Below, one piece after another: positions 51,510-61,194 of a stretch of 64,000 bases of DNA. The stretch spans positions 124,001 to 188,000 of the forward strand of contig CAWAFQ010000001.1 of NCBI GenBank assembly GCA_963781345.1. Direction: 5' to 3'. The notes below the pieces were generated by a model. The model was not told the DNA's origin, searched no databases, and saw only the letters and a program-made list of their open reading frames with translations. Origin of the DNA: JBBRHQ01 sp963781345. Its GTDB lineage: Bacteria; Actinomycetota; Thermoleophilia; Solirubrobacterales; 70-9. A program made the translations under genes and the position numbers. Each line of letters starts with the position of its first letter. Position 1 is the stretch's first letter.

Positions 51510-52549
51510 GCCGGCGTCCCCGCGACGGCGCCCGCGAACTGCTCCTCGAGCCAGTCGTCAACGTCCTGCCACAGGTCGTAGAGCCAGTCCGTGCGCGCGG
51601 CGCCCGCCTCGGGCACCTTGGAGCGCGCAACCCGCGTCAGGCGGACCCGGATCACGAGCCCGACGAGCCCGCCGCGCCAGATGTCGGAGATCTGCCGCAG
51701 GCCGTCGAAGCCGTGGTGGGCGATGACCACGATGTCGGAGCCGGGGGCGCCGTCGAGCAGGGCCCCGACGCCGCCGAGTCTCGGCGCCAGCAGGTGCCGG
51801 AGCCGCTCCGCCCGCGCGGCCAGACGGGCGTCGCGCTCGGCGATGCGGGCGATCGCGCGGGCGCGGCGCTGCGGCGTGAAGCGCGTCCCCTCCGGGTAGA
51901 TGAGGACGCCCTCGTCCGCGCCGAGGCCGTGAGCGAGCGCGCGCACCCGCCCCACCTCCTCCGCCTCGCCGGTCCCCCGACGCACGAAGTAGTTCGGCAG
52001 TCGCCGCCCGGCGACGTCGAGGCAGGGATCGGCGAGCAACTCGCGCTTGAGCACGTAGCGCAGGCGGATCCGGTGCGGGCGGGCGACGAGGTTCGCCGGC
52101 AGCAGGTTGTCGACGATGCTCGTATGGCGGCTCAGCACGATCACCGGCCCCGGTTCGACCGCGTCGTCGCCCTCCACCTCGAGCCTGAGGCGAAACAGCA
52201 AGCGCACCGCGCCGAACAGCACCCCGGCCCACAGCATCTGGAAGCGCCAGGTCACGTCGCGCAGCCAGGCGCGGCGCCGGCCGCCCAAGCTCGCGACCCA
52301 CACCGCAGCCAGTACGGCGACGCCCCCGACCTCGGCAGCGAGATACACCCACAGGAACAGCACGAGCCGCGCGGCCGTCGGGGGAACGCCGGATGCGACC
52401 CTGCGCACCCCGTCGATCACGAGGCCGGCGACAAGCAGCGCCGGCAGCAGCGCCGTGACCAGCAGGAGACCCAACACGCGCGGCACGATCGTGCGCACCC
52501 GTCGCAGGACGGTCTCGGCCCGGGTCTCATCGACGCCTCCCCGCTCCAC
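51506..52549 (-). CDS. PlsC-type lysophospholipid/glycerolipid acyltransferase
   Basis: 347-aa membrane-bound acyltransferase. Two N-terminal TM segments (LLVTALLPALLVAGLVIDGV and FLWVYLAAEVGGVAVLAAVW) precede the catalytic domain with VIVLSRHTSIVDNLLPANLV (HTSIVD, the HX4D catalytic motif) and GVLIYPEGTRFTPQRRARAI (acyl-glycerol binding EGTR). GTG 52549 is the chosen start; the same frame runs open far upstream through the antisense of other genes and is not coding there. Co-translated with the DUF1295 gene. Confidence 0.85.
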   Translation of the reverse strand: MERGGVDETRAETVLRRVRTIVPRVLGLLLVTALLPALLVAGLVIDGVRRVASGVPPTAARLVLFLWVYLAAEVGGVAVLAAVWVASLGGRRRAWLRDVTWRFQMLWAGVLFGAVRLLFRLRLEVEGDDAVEPGPVIVLSRHTSIVDNLLPANLVARPHRIRLRYVLKRELLADPCLDVAGRRLPNYFVRRGTGEAEEVGRVRALAHGLGADEGVLIYPEGTRFTPQRRARAIARIAERDARLAARAERLRHLLAPRLGGVGALLDGAPGSDIVVIAHHGFDGLRQISDIWRGGLVGLVIRVRLTRVARSKVPEAGAARTDWLYDLWQDVDDWLEEQFAGAVAGTPA

Positions 52550-52681
52550 CCGGCCATTCTGCCAGGGCCCGGCCCGCGAATCAGTTTCCCTGGCGGCAGC
52601 CACCCCCTTCCGACTCGCGTGAGCGGGCATGCCGTGGGCACCCGGCTGGGCGGGAGAGCTGGGCTCGCTAGTGTCGTAAGG

Positions 52682-52978
52682 GTGAGCACCAAGGCCACGC
52701 TCGAGGACCGCTGGCGGCGCGGGCAGCGCGGCTGGCCCGCGAGCTTCCCGCTGGCACAGCTCCCGAATGCGCCGCTGCTCCTCGCGCTGGGCGGATGGCT
52801 CGTCGCCGCTCTGACCGAGGGCTCTGTACACGCCTACGCCCGCGCCGCGTTCTACGCCGGTCTCGCGGCCTGGGCGTGGGAGGAGCTCGCGGGCGGCGCC
52901 AACTGGGTGCGCCGCGCTCTCGGTGCCGGTGGGCTCGTCTATGTCGTCGCCAAGGTCGGCGCGGCGCTCGGGGCCTGA
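52682..52978 (+). CDS. Small membrane protein
   Basis: 98-aa protein with two TM helices (APLLLALGGWLVAALTEGS and AAFYAGLAAWAWEELAGGAN) after an Arg-rich head (LEDRWRRGQRGWPASF), GTG 52682. Located ahead of, and separate from, the AlaDH/PNT-like gene. No family recognised. Confidence 0.6.
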   Translation: MSTKATLEDRWRRGQRGWPASFPLAQLPNAPLLLALGGWLVAALTEGSVHAYARAAFYAGLAAWAWEELAGGANWVRRALGAGGLVYVVAKVGAALGA

Positions 52979-53071
52979 GGGCGAATCGCCGTCCTTCCAG
53001 ACGGCGAAGCCGCCTCGCGTCCTTGAGGCCGCCCGCGATCGTCGTCCGTGTTGATACGTTCGCGCGCAGCA

Positions 53072-54211
53072 ATGGAGGAACTCACACTCGGAGCAGTTGC
53101 CGGATCCCGCAAGGAGAACGAGCGGCGGCTGCCAATCCATCCCTGGCACCTCGGCGACCTCGACGACGACCTGCGTCGTCGCATCTACCTCGAGCGCGGC
53201 TACGGCGAGCGCTTCGGCTTCTCCGATCAGGACCTGGCGCCCCTGGTCGGTGGCCTGCGCTCGCGCGAGCAGCTGATCGAGGAGTGCCAGGTGCTGCTCA
53301 TCCCCAAGCCGACGCCGGCGGATCTCCAGGCGATCCCTGAGGGCACTGTGGTCTGGGGGTGGATGCACTGCGTCCAGGGGGAGGAGATCACCCAGCTGGC
53401 CATCGATCGCCGGCTGACGCTGATCGCCTGGGAGGAGATGCACCACTGGGGACGCGAGGGGTCGTTCAACCTCCACGTCTTCCACAAGAACAACGAGCTG
53501 GCCGGGTACTGCTCGATCCTTCACGCCCTGCAGCTGGCTGGGACGACCGGGGAGTACGGGCGAGGTCTGAGGGGCGCGGTGGTCGGCTTCGGAGCCACCG
53601 GACGAGGGGCGGTGACGGGCCTGGTGGCGATGGGCATCCACGAGGTCTCGGTACTCACCCGGCGCGAGGTGGCGGCGGTCGCGGCGCCGATCCATTCGGT
53701 CCAGCTGATCACCTATGAGCGGGACCCGGATCATCCCGGCCAGACCCTCGAGCTCGACAGCGAGCACGAGTCGGTCGCCGAGTTCCTCGCCGAGCACGAC
53801 GTCGTCGTCAACTGCATGCTCCAGGACACCGACGCGCCGCTGATCCTGGTAAGCAGCCAGGAGCTGGGGCGGTTCCGCCGCGGGACGCTGTTCGTGGACG
53901 TGTCCGCGGACGAGGGAATGGGCTTCGAGTGGTCGCGGCCAACTTCGTTCGAGCAGCCGATGTTCACGGTCGGCGACGGGGTCCACTGCTACGCGGTCGA
54001 CCACAGCCCGTCGCTGCTGTGGGACTCGGCGACCTGGGAGGTCAGCCAGGCGCTTATCCCCCACCTGCGCACGGGGATGTCGGGACCGCAGGCGTGGGAC
54101 GCCGACCCGACGATCAGCCGGGCGATCGAGATACGCGACGGGGTCATCCAGAACCCGAAGATCCTCTCCTTCCAGGGCCGCTCGGCGCAGTTCCCCCACG
54201 CCCAGGCCTGA
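53072..54211 (+). CDS. Alanine dehydrogenase/PNT-family protein, N5-(carboxyethyl)ornithine synthase-like
   Basis: 379-aa NAD(P)-dependent enzyme. N-terminal AlaDH/PNT domain starts GAVAGSRKENERRLPIHPWH and continues EECQVLLIPKPTPADLQAIP; His in VWGWMHCVQGEEITQLAIDR. The Rossmann domain is GLRGAVVGFGATGRGAVTGL. The overall layout resembles N5-(carboxyethyl)ornithine synthase and related enzymes joining pyruvate or another keto acid to an amino acid. ATG 53072. It could also be a divergent alanine dehydrogenase. No obvious partner. Confidence 0.6.
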   Translation: MEELTLGAVAGSRKENERRLPIHPWHLGDLDDDLRRRIYLERGYGERFGFSDQDLAPLVGGLRSREQLIEECQVLLIPKPTPADLQAIPEGTVVWGWMHCVQGEEITQLAIDRRLTLIAWEEMHHWGREGSFNLHVFHKNNELAGYCSILHALQLAGTTGEYGRGLRGAVVGFGATGRGAVTGLVAMGIHEVSVLTRREVAAVAAPIHSVQLITYERDPDHPGQTLELDSEHESVAEFLAEHDVVVNCMLQDTDAPLILVSSQELGRFRRGTLFVDVSADEGMGFEWSRPTSFEQPMFTVGDGVHCYAVDHSPSLLWDSATWEVSQALIPHLRTGMSGPQAWDADPTISRAIEIRDGVIQNPKILSFQGRSAQFPHAQA

Positions 54212-54310
54212 GCGCGCGGTTGGTCGATGCGTGGGAGGGCCCGGATCGAGGGCCAGGTCAAGCCGTGGGCCGCGGCGATCTGCCAACCTAACGCGCTCAA
54301 ACCACACCCC

Positions 54311-54336
54311 TCAGGAGCACAGATCAGGAGCACAGA
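54311..54336 (+). repeat. Tandem 13-base duplication carrying the ribosome site of the P450 gene
   Basis: TCAGGAGCACAGA occurs twice back to back, ending at the A of the P450 ATG. Each copy carries an AGGAG; the second is 5 bases before the start, the first 18. Probably a recent slippage duplication that could affect translation. Confidence 0.7.
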
Positions 54337-55583
54337 TGTCCACCGACGCCGACGCCATCCCCCTCGATCAACAGCTCGTCTTCACCGAAGAGCTGTGGAA
54401 AGACGGCCCGCCCCACGAGCTTTTCCGCCGTCTGCGCGCCGAATGCCCGGTCCACTGGTCCGATCGCATGGAGCTGTTTCCGGAGGAGGCCGGGTACTGG
54501 TCAGTGACGACGGCCGACGACGTCACAGAGGTCAGCCGGGACTGGAGGACCTACTCCTCCGAGGTCGGGGGCGTCACCGCCACGACCAACGCCGGCCTGC
54601 CGCTGCCGCTGATGCAGTCGATGTTCATCGCGATGGACCCGCCCAAGCACGACCGCATCAAGGCGCTCTTCCAGCGCGGGTTCACGCCGAAGGGCATCGC
54701 CAAGCACGAGGACGAGATCCGCGCCATCACCTGCCGCGTCCTCGACGAGCTCGAGGGGCGCGAGACCTGCGACCTCGTCGAGGACGTCGCCCAGCCGGTC
54801 GTGGCGAGTGTGATCGGCCGCTTCATGGGCCTCGATCCCGCCGACGACGTCACCTGGGCGCGCCTGCTCTACACGATCATCGGCGCCAACGACCCCGAGG
54901 TCAATCCCGAGGGGATGGACGCGGTGATGCAGCGCGACATCCCCGAGGTGTTCGCCCGCTGCGCGGAGATGATCGCGGAGCGACGCGAGAACCCCACCGA
55001 CGACCTGACCAGCGTGCTCGTCCATGCCGAGATCGACGGCGAGCAGCTCTCCGAGCACGAGATCGTCATGGGCTTCTTCCTGCTGATGCTCGCCGGCAAC
55101 GACAGCACCAAGGCCACCTACAGCAGCGCCATGCGCGCACTCATGGAACACCCCGACCAGCGGCGGCTACTGCTCGATGACCCGTCGCTGATCCCCAGCG
55201 CCGTCGAGGAATCGCTGCGGATGTTCCCCGCGTTCGCCCACTTCCGCCGCACCGCCACGGCCGACACCGAACTGAACGGCTGCCCGATCCAAGAGGGCGA
55301 CAAGGTCGTCATGTGGTACGTCTCGTCCAACCGCGACGAGACGCGCTACGAGGACCCCGACCGCTTCGACGTCACCCGAAACCCCGAGCACCAGGCCTTC
55401 GGCGCCGGCGGCCGGCACTTCTGCCTGGGCACGGCCCTCGCCCGGCTGGAGCTGAAGATCTTGCTCGAGGAGACACTGGCGCGCTTCCCCGAGATGCAGA
55501 TCGGGGGCGAGCCCCGCTACGTCGTGTCGGGCTTCGCCAACCAGCTGCGCACACTGCCCGTGCGCCTGCGCCCAGGCGCGTAG
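54336..55583 (+). CDS. Cytochrome P450
   Basis: 415-aa soluble haem monooxygenase. Haem Cys363 in AFGAGGRHFCLGTALARLE; I-helix MLAGNDSTKATYSS (254-258 region with the O2-activating acid/alcohol pair); ExxR in EESLRMFPAF; and NRDETRYEDPDRFDVTRNPE. The closest families in style are CYP125/CYP142/linalool-type bacterial P450s acting on sterols or terpenoids. No ferredoxin partner is adjacent; the ferredoxin at 16224 could serve. Confidence 0.9.
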   Translation: MSTDADAIPLDQQLVFTEELWKDGPPHELFRRLRAECPVHWSDRMELFPEEAGYWSVTTADDVTEVSRDWRTYSSEVGGVTATTNAGLPLPLMQSMFIAMDPPKHDRIKALFQRGFTPKGIAKHEDEIRAITCRVLDELEGRETCDLVEDVAQPVVASVIGRFMGLDPADDVTWARLLYTIIGANDPEVNPEGMDAVMQRDIPEVFARCAEMIAERRENPTDDLTSVLVHAEIDGEQLSEHEIVMGFFLLMLAGNDSTKATYSSAMRALMEHPDQRRLLLDDPSLIPSAVEESLRMFPAFAHFRRTATADTELNGCPIQEGDKVVMWYVSSNRDETRYEDPDRFDVTRNPEHQAFGAGGRHFCLGTALARLELKILLEETLARFPEMQIGGEPRYVVSGFANQLRTLPVRLRPGA

Positions 55584-55648
55584 ACCGCGAAGCCAATCAT
55601 CTCCATCTCCGGGGCAGCCTGTAGGGTCGTTTCGGTGCAGGCGCGGGC

Positions 55649-57313
55649 ATGGATCAGACTTGTGCCGCGGTCGGCCGAGGGAACGCTGTGACCGAAGCGG
55701 CCGGGCGGAGCGCCGCCGCCAAGGGGATTCTGATGACGCTGGCGGCGGGGCAGTTCGTCATGGCCCTGGACACCACGGTGATGAACACGGCGATCGCGAC
55801 GGTCGCCGAGGATGTCGGGACCACCGTCACTGGGATCCAGACGGCGATCACGATGTACACGCTGGTGATGGCCTCATTCATGATCACCGGCGGGAAGATC
55901 GGGGAGATCCTCGGCCGCAAACGCGCGTTCTCGATCGGGTGCGTGATCTATGCCTGTGGATCCTTCACAACCGCACTGGCCCCCAACCTGACCGTGCTGA
56001 TGATCGGGTGGTCGGGTCTCGAGGGCCTCGGCGCCGTGTTGATCATGCCGGCGATCGTGGCCCTGATCGCGTCGAACTTCGGAAAGTCCGAGCGCCCGCA
56101 TGCGTACGGGCTCGTCGCCGCGGCCGCGGCGATCGCGGTGGCGCTGGGGCCGTTGGTCGGCGGCTTCTTCACGACCTACGCGTCGTGGCGGTGGGTTTTC
56201 GCGGGCGAGGTGGTGATCATCTTGACGATCCTCGTTCTGACGAGGCGGATGAACGACACGCCGCCGGAGAAGGGAGTCAAGCTTGACCTGGGTGGCACCG
56301 CGCTTTCCGCGATCGGCCTTGGTCTGATCGTCTTTGGCATCCTGCGCTCGGGGACGTGGGGCTTCGTGCAACCCAAGCCCGAGGCTCCCGAGTGGCTGGG
56401 GCTCTCACCGGTGATCTGGCTGATCCTCGCCGGCGGTGTGGTTATGGCCCTCTTCGTGGCATGGGAGAACCGGCGCATCGAGCGCGGGGAGGGCGCGCTC
56501 ATCGACCCGTCGATGCTGCGCAACCTGCAGCTGCGCAGCGGGGTGACCTCGTTCCTCTTCATGTTCCTGATCCAGGCCGGGATGTTCTTCACCGTGCCGC
56601 TGTTCCTGTCGATCGCACTCGGGCTCTCGGCGATGGAAACCGGCGTGCGGCTGCTGCCGTTCTCCCTCGCGTTGCTCCTCTTTGCCGCCGGTATCCCCAA
56701 GCTGCTTCCGGGCGTGTCTCCGCGGCGGGCCATCCGCCTCGGCTTCATGACACTTTTCGCCGGCCTCGTGCTCCTGGTCGCGCTGCTCGACATCGGTGTC
56801 GGCCCGGAAGTCGTCACCTGGCCCTTGCTGCTCGCAGGGGCTGGCCTCGGCGCGATGGCCTCACAACTTGGAAGTGTGACCGTCTCGGCGGTGCCCGACG
56901 AGCAGAGTGGCGAGGTGGGCGGGCTCCAGAACACGGGAACACAGCTCGGCGCGTCGATCGGCACCGCATTGGCCGGCGCCCTGCTGATCTCGGCACTGAC
57001 CGCCTCGTTCTTCACCGGAATCCAGGACAACCCGGACGTTCCCAACCGCGTCGCCTCGAAGGCACAGACGGAGCTCTCGGGCGGAATTCCGTTCACCTCC
57101 GACGAAGACCTCAAGGCCGCGCTCGAAGAGGCAAGGGTCCCACCCCGAACGGCCGATGCGATCGTGGAAGAGAATGCGCAGAGCCGGATCGATGGGCTGC
57201 GCGTCGCGGTGTCGATCCTGGCCCTGCTGGCGCTGGTCGCTCTGCTGTTTACCGGGGGCATCCCGACGGTGCAACCGGGCGCCGAACCGAAGGCAAGTCC
57301 AGCGCCGACTTAG
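55649..57313 (+). CDS. MFS multidrug transporter, DHA2/EmrB-QacA type (14 TM)
   Basis: 554-aa proton-driven exporter. TM1 motif QFVMALDTTVMNTAIATVAE (antiporter motif D1); loop GGKIGEILGRKRAFSIGCVI (motif A); LGPLVGGFFTTYASWRWVF (motif C); fourteen hydrophobic segments and a long loop near the end (DEDLKAALEEARVPPRTADA). Full length. Located between the P450 and the convergent arsenic operon, with 32 bases to the arsJ stop. Confidence 0.88.
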   Translation: MDQTCAAVGRGNAVTEAAGRSAAAKGILMTLAAGQFVMALDTTVMNTAIATVAEDVGTTVTGIQTAITMYTLVMASFMITGGKIGEILGRKRAFSIGCVIYACGSFTTALAPNLTVLMIGWSGLEGLGAVLIMPAIVALIASNFGKSERPHAYGLVAAAAAIAVALGPLVGGFFTTYASWRWVFAGEVVIILTILVLTRRMNDTPPEKGVKLDLGGTALSAIGLGLIVFGILRSGTWGFVQPKPEAPEWLGLSPVIWLILAGGVVMALFVAWENRRIERGEGALIDPSMLRNLQLRSGVTSFLFMFLIQAGMFFTVPLFLSIALGLSAMETGVRLLPFSLALLLFAAGIPKLLPGVSPRRAIRLGFMTLFAGLVLLVALLDIGVGPEVVTWPLLLAGAGLGAMASQLGSVTVSAVPDEQSGEVGGLQNTGTQLGASIGTALAGALLISALTASFFTGIQDNPDVPNRVASKAQTELSGGIPFTSDEDLKAALEEARVPPRTADAIVEENAQSRIDGLRVAVSILALLALVALLFTGGIPTVQPGAEPKASPAPT

Positions 57314-57345
57314 AGACCGTCGCCGCCGGAACGTCCCCTGCGCCT

Positions 57346-58629
57346 TCAGATCGGCACCGGATCCTTTCGAGCTTCGGCAGGCTTGGCCCGCGTTCCCCGG
57401 CCGCTCGGAAGCAGAAGTGAGATCAGGCCGGCGGCGACCACGAACGCCGACGAAGCCCAGAGGCAGGCCTCGAGACCCTGCCACTGGTAGAGCAAGCCCG
57501 AGAGCACGGTCCCGATCAGGCGTCCTCCGGCGTTGGCCATGTAGTAGAAGCCGACGTTCATCGCCACCCTGTCGTTTTCGGCGTAGGAGAGGATCAGGTA
57601 GGAGTGCACGGCCGAGTTCATCGCGAAGATCACTCCGAAGACGATCAGCCCGATGACCAGCACCGTTCCCGGATCGAAGTCGGCGCCAAGCGCAATCGCA
57701 ATCCCGGCCGGGAAAGCGGCCAGGATGAAGGCCAGCCAGGTGGCGGTTCCACCGTCGGGCTCGTGGCCCTCTCCCTCGGTCTGCCTCTTGACGAAGCGCG
57801 GCGCCGCTGCCTGCACGGCGCCGTAGCCGATCACCCAGACGGCCAGGAAGGACCCGACCTCCCAGAAGCTCCAGCCCAGGACGCTGGTCAGGTAGACGGG
57901 GAGGCCGACCACGAACCAGACGTCGCGTGAGGCGAAGAGGAAGATCCGCGCGGCGGCGAGCAGGTTGACGGCCCGGTTGTTCGAGAACATGTGGCGAAAC
58001 CTGGCCTTGGCGTCAACGGTGCCAAGGCCCCCGTGCATCAGCGTCGAGGTCACGGCCAGCGCGGTGAGGACCATTCCGGCGAGCATCAGCATCGCCGTCT
58101 GGAAGCCGACCAGGGTGAGCAGGAGGCCGCCGAGGAAGAAGCCGACGCCCTTGAGCGCGTTCTTCGATCCGGTCAGGGCCGCCACCCACCTGTAGAGCGA
58201 GGACTCGGAGTCCTCGGGCACGACCAGCTTGACCGCGCTCTTCGAGCTCATCTTGGTCAGGTCCTTGGCGATGCCCGAGAGCGCCTGGGCAGCCATCACA
58301 TAGGGAACGACGAGCCAGGCCTCGGGCGCGAACCCGAGGAGGCTGAGCGCGACGATCTGCGTTCCGAGGCCCATGAACAACGTCGTCTTCAGCCCGAAGC
58401 GGGCGGCGAGCCAACCCCCGACCAGGTTGGTGATGATCCCGAAGACCTCGTAGAAGAGGAACAGCGAGGCGATCTCGAACGGCGTGTAGCCGAGCTGGTA
58501 GAAGTAGAAGAGGACCAGCATCCGGCTGGCGCCGTCGGCCAGCGTGTCGGTCCAGTAGGCGGCGGTGACGAGGACGTAGTTGCGCAGGTCGCCCTGCCGG
58601 CTCCCCGCTGTTGAACCTGCGGCAGCCAT
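57346..58629 (-). CDS. arsJ: Organoarsenical efflux permease ArsJ
   Basis: 427-aa MFS protein that exports 1-arseno-3-phosphoglycerate made by the partner GAPDH. N-terminal family signature LVTAAYWTDTLADGASRMLV and YQLGYTPFEIASLFLFYEVF, VTNLVGGW-like GIITNLVGGWLAARFGL, and KDLTKMSSKSAVKLVVPEDS. ATG 58629 overlaps the GAPDH stop (TGATG), which selects this start over the longer frame. Last gene of acr3-gapdh-arsJ. Arsenate resistance without a reductase. Confidence 0.9.
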   Translation of the reverse strand: MAAAGSTAGSRQGDLRNYVLVTAAYWTDTLADGASRMLVLFYFYQLGYTPFEIASLFLFYEVFGIITNLVGGWLAARFGLKTTLFMGLGTQIVALSLLGFAPEAWLVVPYVMAAQALSGIAKDLTKMSSKSAVKLVVPEDSESSLYRWVAALTGSKNALKGVGFFLGGLLLTLVGFQTAMLMLAGMVLTALAVTSTLMHGGLGTVDAKARFRHMFSNNRAVNLLAAARIFLFASRDVWFVVGLPVYLTSVLGWSFWEVGSFLAVWVIGYGAVQAAAPRFVKRQTEGEGHEPDGGTATWLAFILAAFPAGIAIALGADFDPGTVLVIGLIVFGVIFAMNSAVHSYLILSYAENDRVAMNVGFYYMANAGGRLIGTVLSGLLYQWQGLEACLWASSAFVVAAGLISLLLPSGRGTRAKPAEARKDPVPI

Positions 58630-59643
58630 CACCCGGAGAGGCTCAGGGCGACCTTGCGGGCGAGCTCGACGAGGCGGTTCGCGTATCCCCACTCATTGTC
58701 GTACCAGGCCAGAACCTTGACCTGGGTCCGACCGGTGACCATCGTCGAGGCTGCGTCGACGATCCCCGAGCGGGGGTCGTCCCGGTAGTCGACCGAGACC
58801 AGCGGGCGCTCCTCGTAGCCGAGAATGCCGGCGAGGGGGCCTTCGGCGGCGGCCTCGAGGAGGCCGTTGACCTCCCCGATGGTGGTCGGGCGAGAGACCT
58901 CGAAGACGCAGTCGGTCAGCGACGCGTTGAGCAGGGGGACGCGAACGGCGAGGCCGTCGAGCTTGCCCTCCAGCTCGGGGAAGATGAGGCCGATCGCCGT
59001 CGCCGAACCGGTGCGTTGTGGGGATCAGCGAGAGACTCGATGCGCGGGCACGGCGGAGGTCCTTGTGCGGCGCGTCGACGACCGTCTGGGTGTTGGTGAG
59101 GTCGTGCAGCGTGGTGATCGAACCGTGCTCGATTCCGATGCCCTCGTGGATCACCTTGACCACCGGGGCAAGGCAGTTCGTTGTGCACGAGGCTGCGGTG
59201 AGCACGTCGTGCCGGTCGGGGTCATACAGGTGGTCGTTCACCCCGACCACCGCGTTCAGGGCACCCTCCTTGACCGGCGCCGCGACGATCACCTTGCGCA
59301 CGCCCTGCTCGAAATAGGGGCTGAGCGCCTCGGGGGTTCGGAGGTTCCCGGTGCACTCGAGCACGATCTCTGCCCCGAGGTCTCGCCAGGAGACGTCTCC
59401 GGGCTTGGAATGGCCGCTGTAACCGACGCGGGTGCCATCGATCTCGAGTTGGGCCCCGTCGGCCCGCGGCTCCTTGGACCAGCGCCCATGGATCGAGTCA
59501 AAGGTCAACAGATGCGCGGCTGTCGCCGCGTCGCCCTCGAGCTCGTTGATGTGGGTGAAGCGGAACTCGGGCCAACCCCAGGCAGCCCTCAGAGCCAGCC
59601 GCCCCATCCGGCCAAAGCCGTTGATCCCGATGCCCGTGCTCAC
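58629..59643 (-). CDS. gapdh: Arsenic-associated glyceraldehyde-3-phosphate dehydrogenase (frameshifted)
   Basis: Makes 1-arseno-3-phosphoglycerate from arsenate and glyceraldehyde-3-phosphate for ArsJ. GTG 59643; NAD-binding GIGINGFGRMGRLALRAAWG; catalytic Cys in LTAASCTTNCLAPVVKVIHE; THDLTNTQTVVDAPHKDLRR-like segment. The printed frame derails after SLSLIPTT. Removing one base near 59,012 restores TGSATAIGLIFPELEGKLDG, the GAPDH end WYDNEWGYANRLVELARKVA and a stop at 58629. The start overlaps the acr3 stop (GTGA). Probably functional. Confidence 0.9.
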
Positions 59644-60743
59644 CCGGCGGGCACCATCGTGGGTGGCGTGTCACGCACAAACCAACGGGGCCTCAGCCAA
59701 AGCGCCACGTAGACGAGGCTGACCAGCACCGGGACCTCGATCAGCGGCCCGACGACGCCGGCGAGGGCCTGCCCCGAGCCGGCGCCCCAGATTCCGACCG
59801 CAACCGCGATCGCCAGCTCGAAGTCGTTCGAGGCGACCGTGAAGGCGAGGGTCGCGGTTCGCGGATAGCCGAGCCCCATTGCGTGGCCGACGACGAATCC
59901 GAGCGCCCACATGCCGGCGAAGTAGACGAGCAGGGGCAGGGCGATGCGCGCGACCGTCAGCGGCTCCGCCGTGATCGTGTCCCCCTGGATGGCGAAGAGG
60001 AGCACGATCGTGAACAGCAGTCCGTAGAGCGTGATCGGCGCGATGCGGGGGATCACCGTCGATTCGAACCACTCGCGCCCGTGTGTGCGCAAGCCCCAGC
60101 GACGGGTGAGGAAACCGGCCGTCAGAGGGATGCCCAGGAAGATGAGGACGGTCCGGGACACCTCCCAGATGCTGATCTCGAACCCCTGGGTGTCGAGACC
60201 AAGCAGATTGGGCAGGGCGTTGAGATAGAACCAGCCCAGCAGCGAGTAGGCGACCACCTGGAAGATCGCGTTGAAGACGACGAGGATGGCGGCGCGGTCG
60301 TTGTCACCGCCGGCGAGGTCGTTCCAGACCAGCACCATGGCGATGCAGCGCGCCAGACCGACGACGATGACCCCGGTGCGGTAGGCAGGCTCATCGGCCA
60401 GGAACAACCAGGCGAGCGCAAACATGAACGCCGGCGCCACCACCCACGACAGAAACAGCGAGACACCGAACATCCGCCCGTCGCCCCGCATCTTGCCCAT
60501 GTCCTCATAGCGGACCTTCGCGAGGACCGGGTACATCATCGCCAGCAGGCCGACCGCGATCGGCAGCGAGACGGTCCCGACCTGAAGGCTGTCGAGGAAA
60601 TTGTTGATGCCTGGCACCAGCGACCCGAGCGCCAGCCCGGCGGCCATCGCCAGCGCGATCCACAGCGGCAGCAAGCGGTCAAGCGTCGAGAGACGCTGCA
60701 GGACCGCCGACTCGTCGGTGGCGGGTATGCCCGTAGCTCCCAC
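59640..60743 (-). CDS. acr3: Arsenite efflux permease Acr3
   Basis: 367-aa arsenite/H+ antiporter of the Acr3/BART superfamily with ten TM helices. The essential Cys133 lies in VVGLARCIAMVLVWNDLAGG, and the conserved Glu in GPLIEVPVLVSLVY. First gene of acr3-gapdh-arsJ, divergent from arsR. Non-canonical long N-terminus (~20 residues) before TM1. Confidence 0.93.
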   Translation of the reverse strand: MGATGIPATDESAVLQRLSTLDRLLPLWIALAMAAGLALGSLVPGINNFLDSLQVGTVSLPIAVGLLAMMYPVLAKVRYEDMGKMRGDGRMFGVSLFLSWVVAPAFMFALAWLFLADEPAYRTGVIVVGLARCIAMVLVWNDLAGGDNDRAAILVVFNAIFQVVAYSLLGWFYLNALPNLLGLDTQGFEISIWEVSRTVLIFLGIPLTAGFLTRRWGLRTHGREWFESTVIPRIAPITLYGLLFTIVLLFAIQGDTITAEPLTVARIALPLLVYFAGMWALGFVVGHAMGLGYPRTATLAFTVASNDFELAIAVAVGIWGAGSGQALAGVVGPLIEVPVLVSLVYVALWLRPRWFVRDTPPTMVPAG

Positions 60744-60828
60744 GGCCCAAGCATAACATTGACAAGTGTGACTTCAATCGGCTAGCATCCATATAGACAA
60801 ACGTCGATTTGCGGAGAAGGAGTTGCAG
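60744..60828. promoter_or_regulatory. Divergent acr3 / arsR control region
   Basis: 85 bases between the two start codons. TTGACA at 60758-60763 with TAGCAT about 16 bases later resembles -35 and -10 elements towards arsR. Halves TTGA and TCAA separated by 11 bases overlap this region and could be the ArsR operator. The arsR ribosome site AAGGAG is at 60817-60822, six bases before ATG. Confidence 0.55.
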
Positions 60829-61194
60829 ATGAGCTCAAGCCCGACGGCGCCACTGGAGCTGGCACCGAAGCAGAAGCGACCCAAGGGGGAGGTCTGTTGC
60901 GAGCCGGTCGTCTATCCGGACATCGAGCGCGGTGAGGCAGAGCGGATGGCGGAGGTTGCCAAGGCACTTGGAGACCCTGTCCGGATGCAACTCGTCGACG
61001 TCCTCAGGAAGCACGCGGGCAAGGTCTGCGTCTGTGAGCTGGTTCCGCTCTTCGACCTCTCTCAGCCGACCGTCTCGCACCACCTGAAGAAGCTCCGCGA
61101 TGCCGGCATCGTCGGCAGCGAGCGCGAGGGGCTGTGGGCCTACTACTACGTCAAGCCCGCGGCGTTGAAGGAGCTGTCGCAGTGGCTGAGCTAG
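60829..61194 (+). CDS. arsR: Arsenite-responsive repressor ArsR
   Basis: 121-aa winged-helix repressor that leaves its operator when As(III) binds. ATG 60829 has AAGGAG six bases upstream and is preferred over TTG 60823. Cys67 and Cys69 in GKVCVCELVPLFDLSQPTVS fit the ELCVCDL-type metal site; an additional Cys23-Cys24 pair (GEVCCEPV) may be a third ligand. HTH: SQPTVSHHLKKLRDAGIVGS. Transcribed with arsM, whose start lies inside its 3' end. Confidence 0.93.
   Translation: MSSSPTAPLELAPKQKRPKGEVCCEPVVYPDIERGEAERMAEVAKALGDPVRMQLVDVLRKHAGKVCVCELVPLFDLSQPTVSHHLKKLRDAGIVGSEREGLWAYYYVKPAALKELSQWLS

Noticed and set aside
51506..54307. A single 933-residue open frame on the minus strand
   Set aside because: Only the 52,549-51,506 part is acyltransferase; the rest is antisense to the AlaDH-like gene and the small membrane protein, with no domain pattern.
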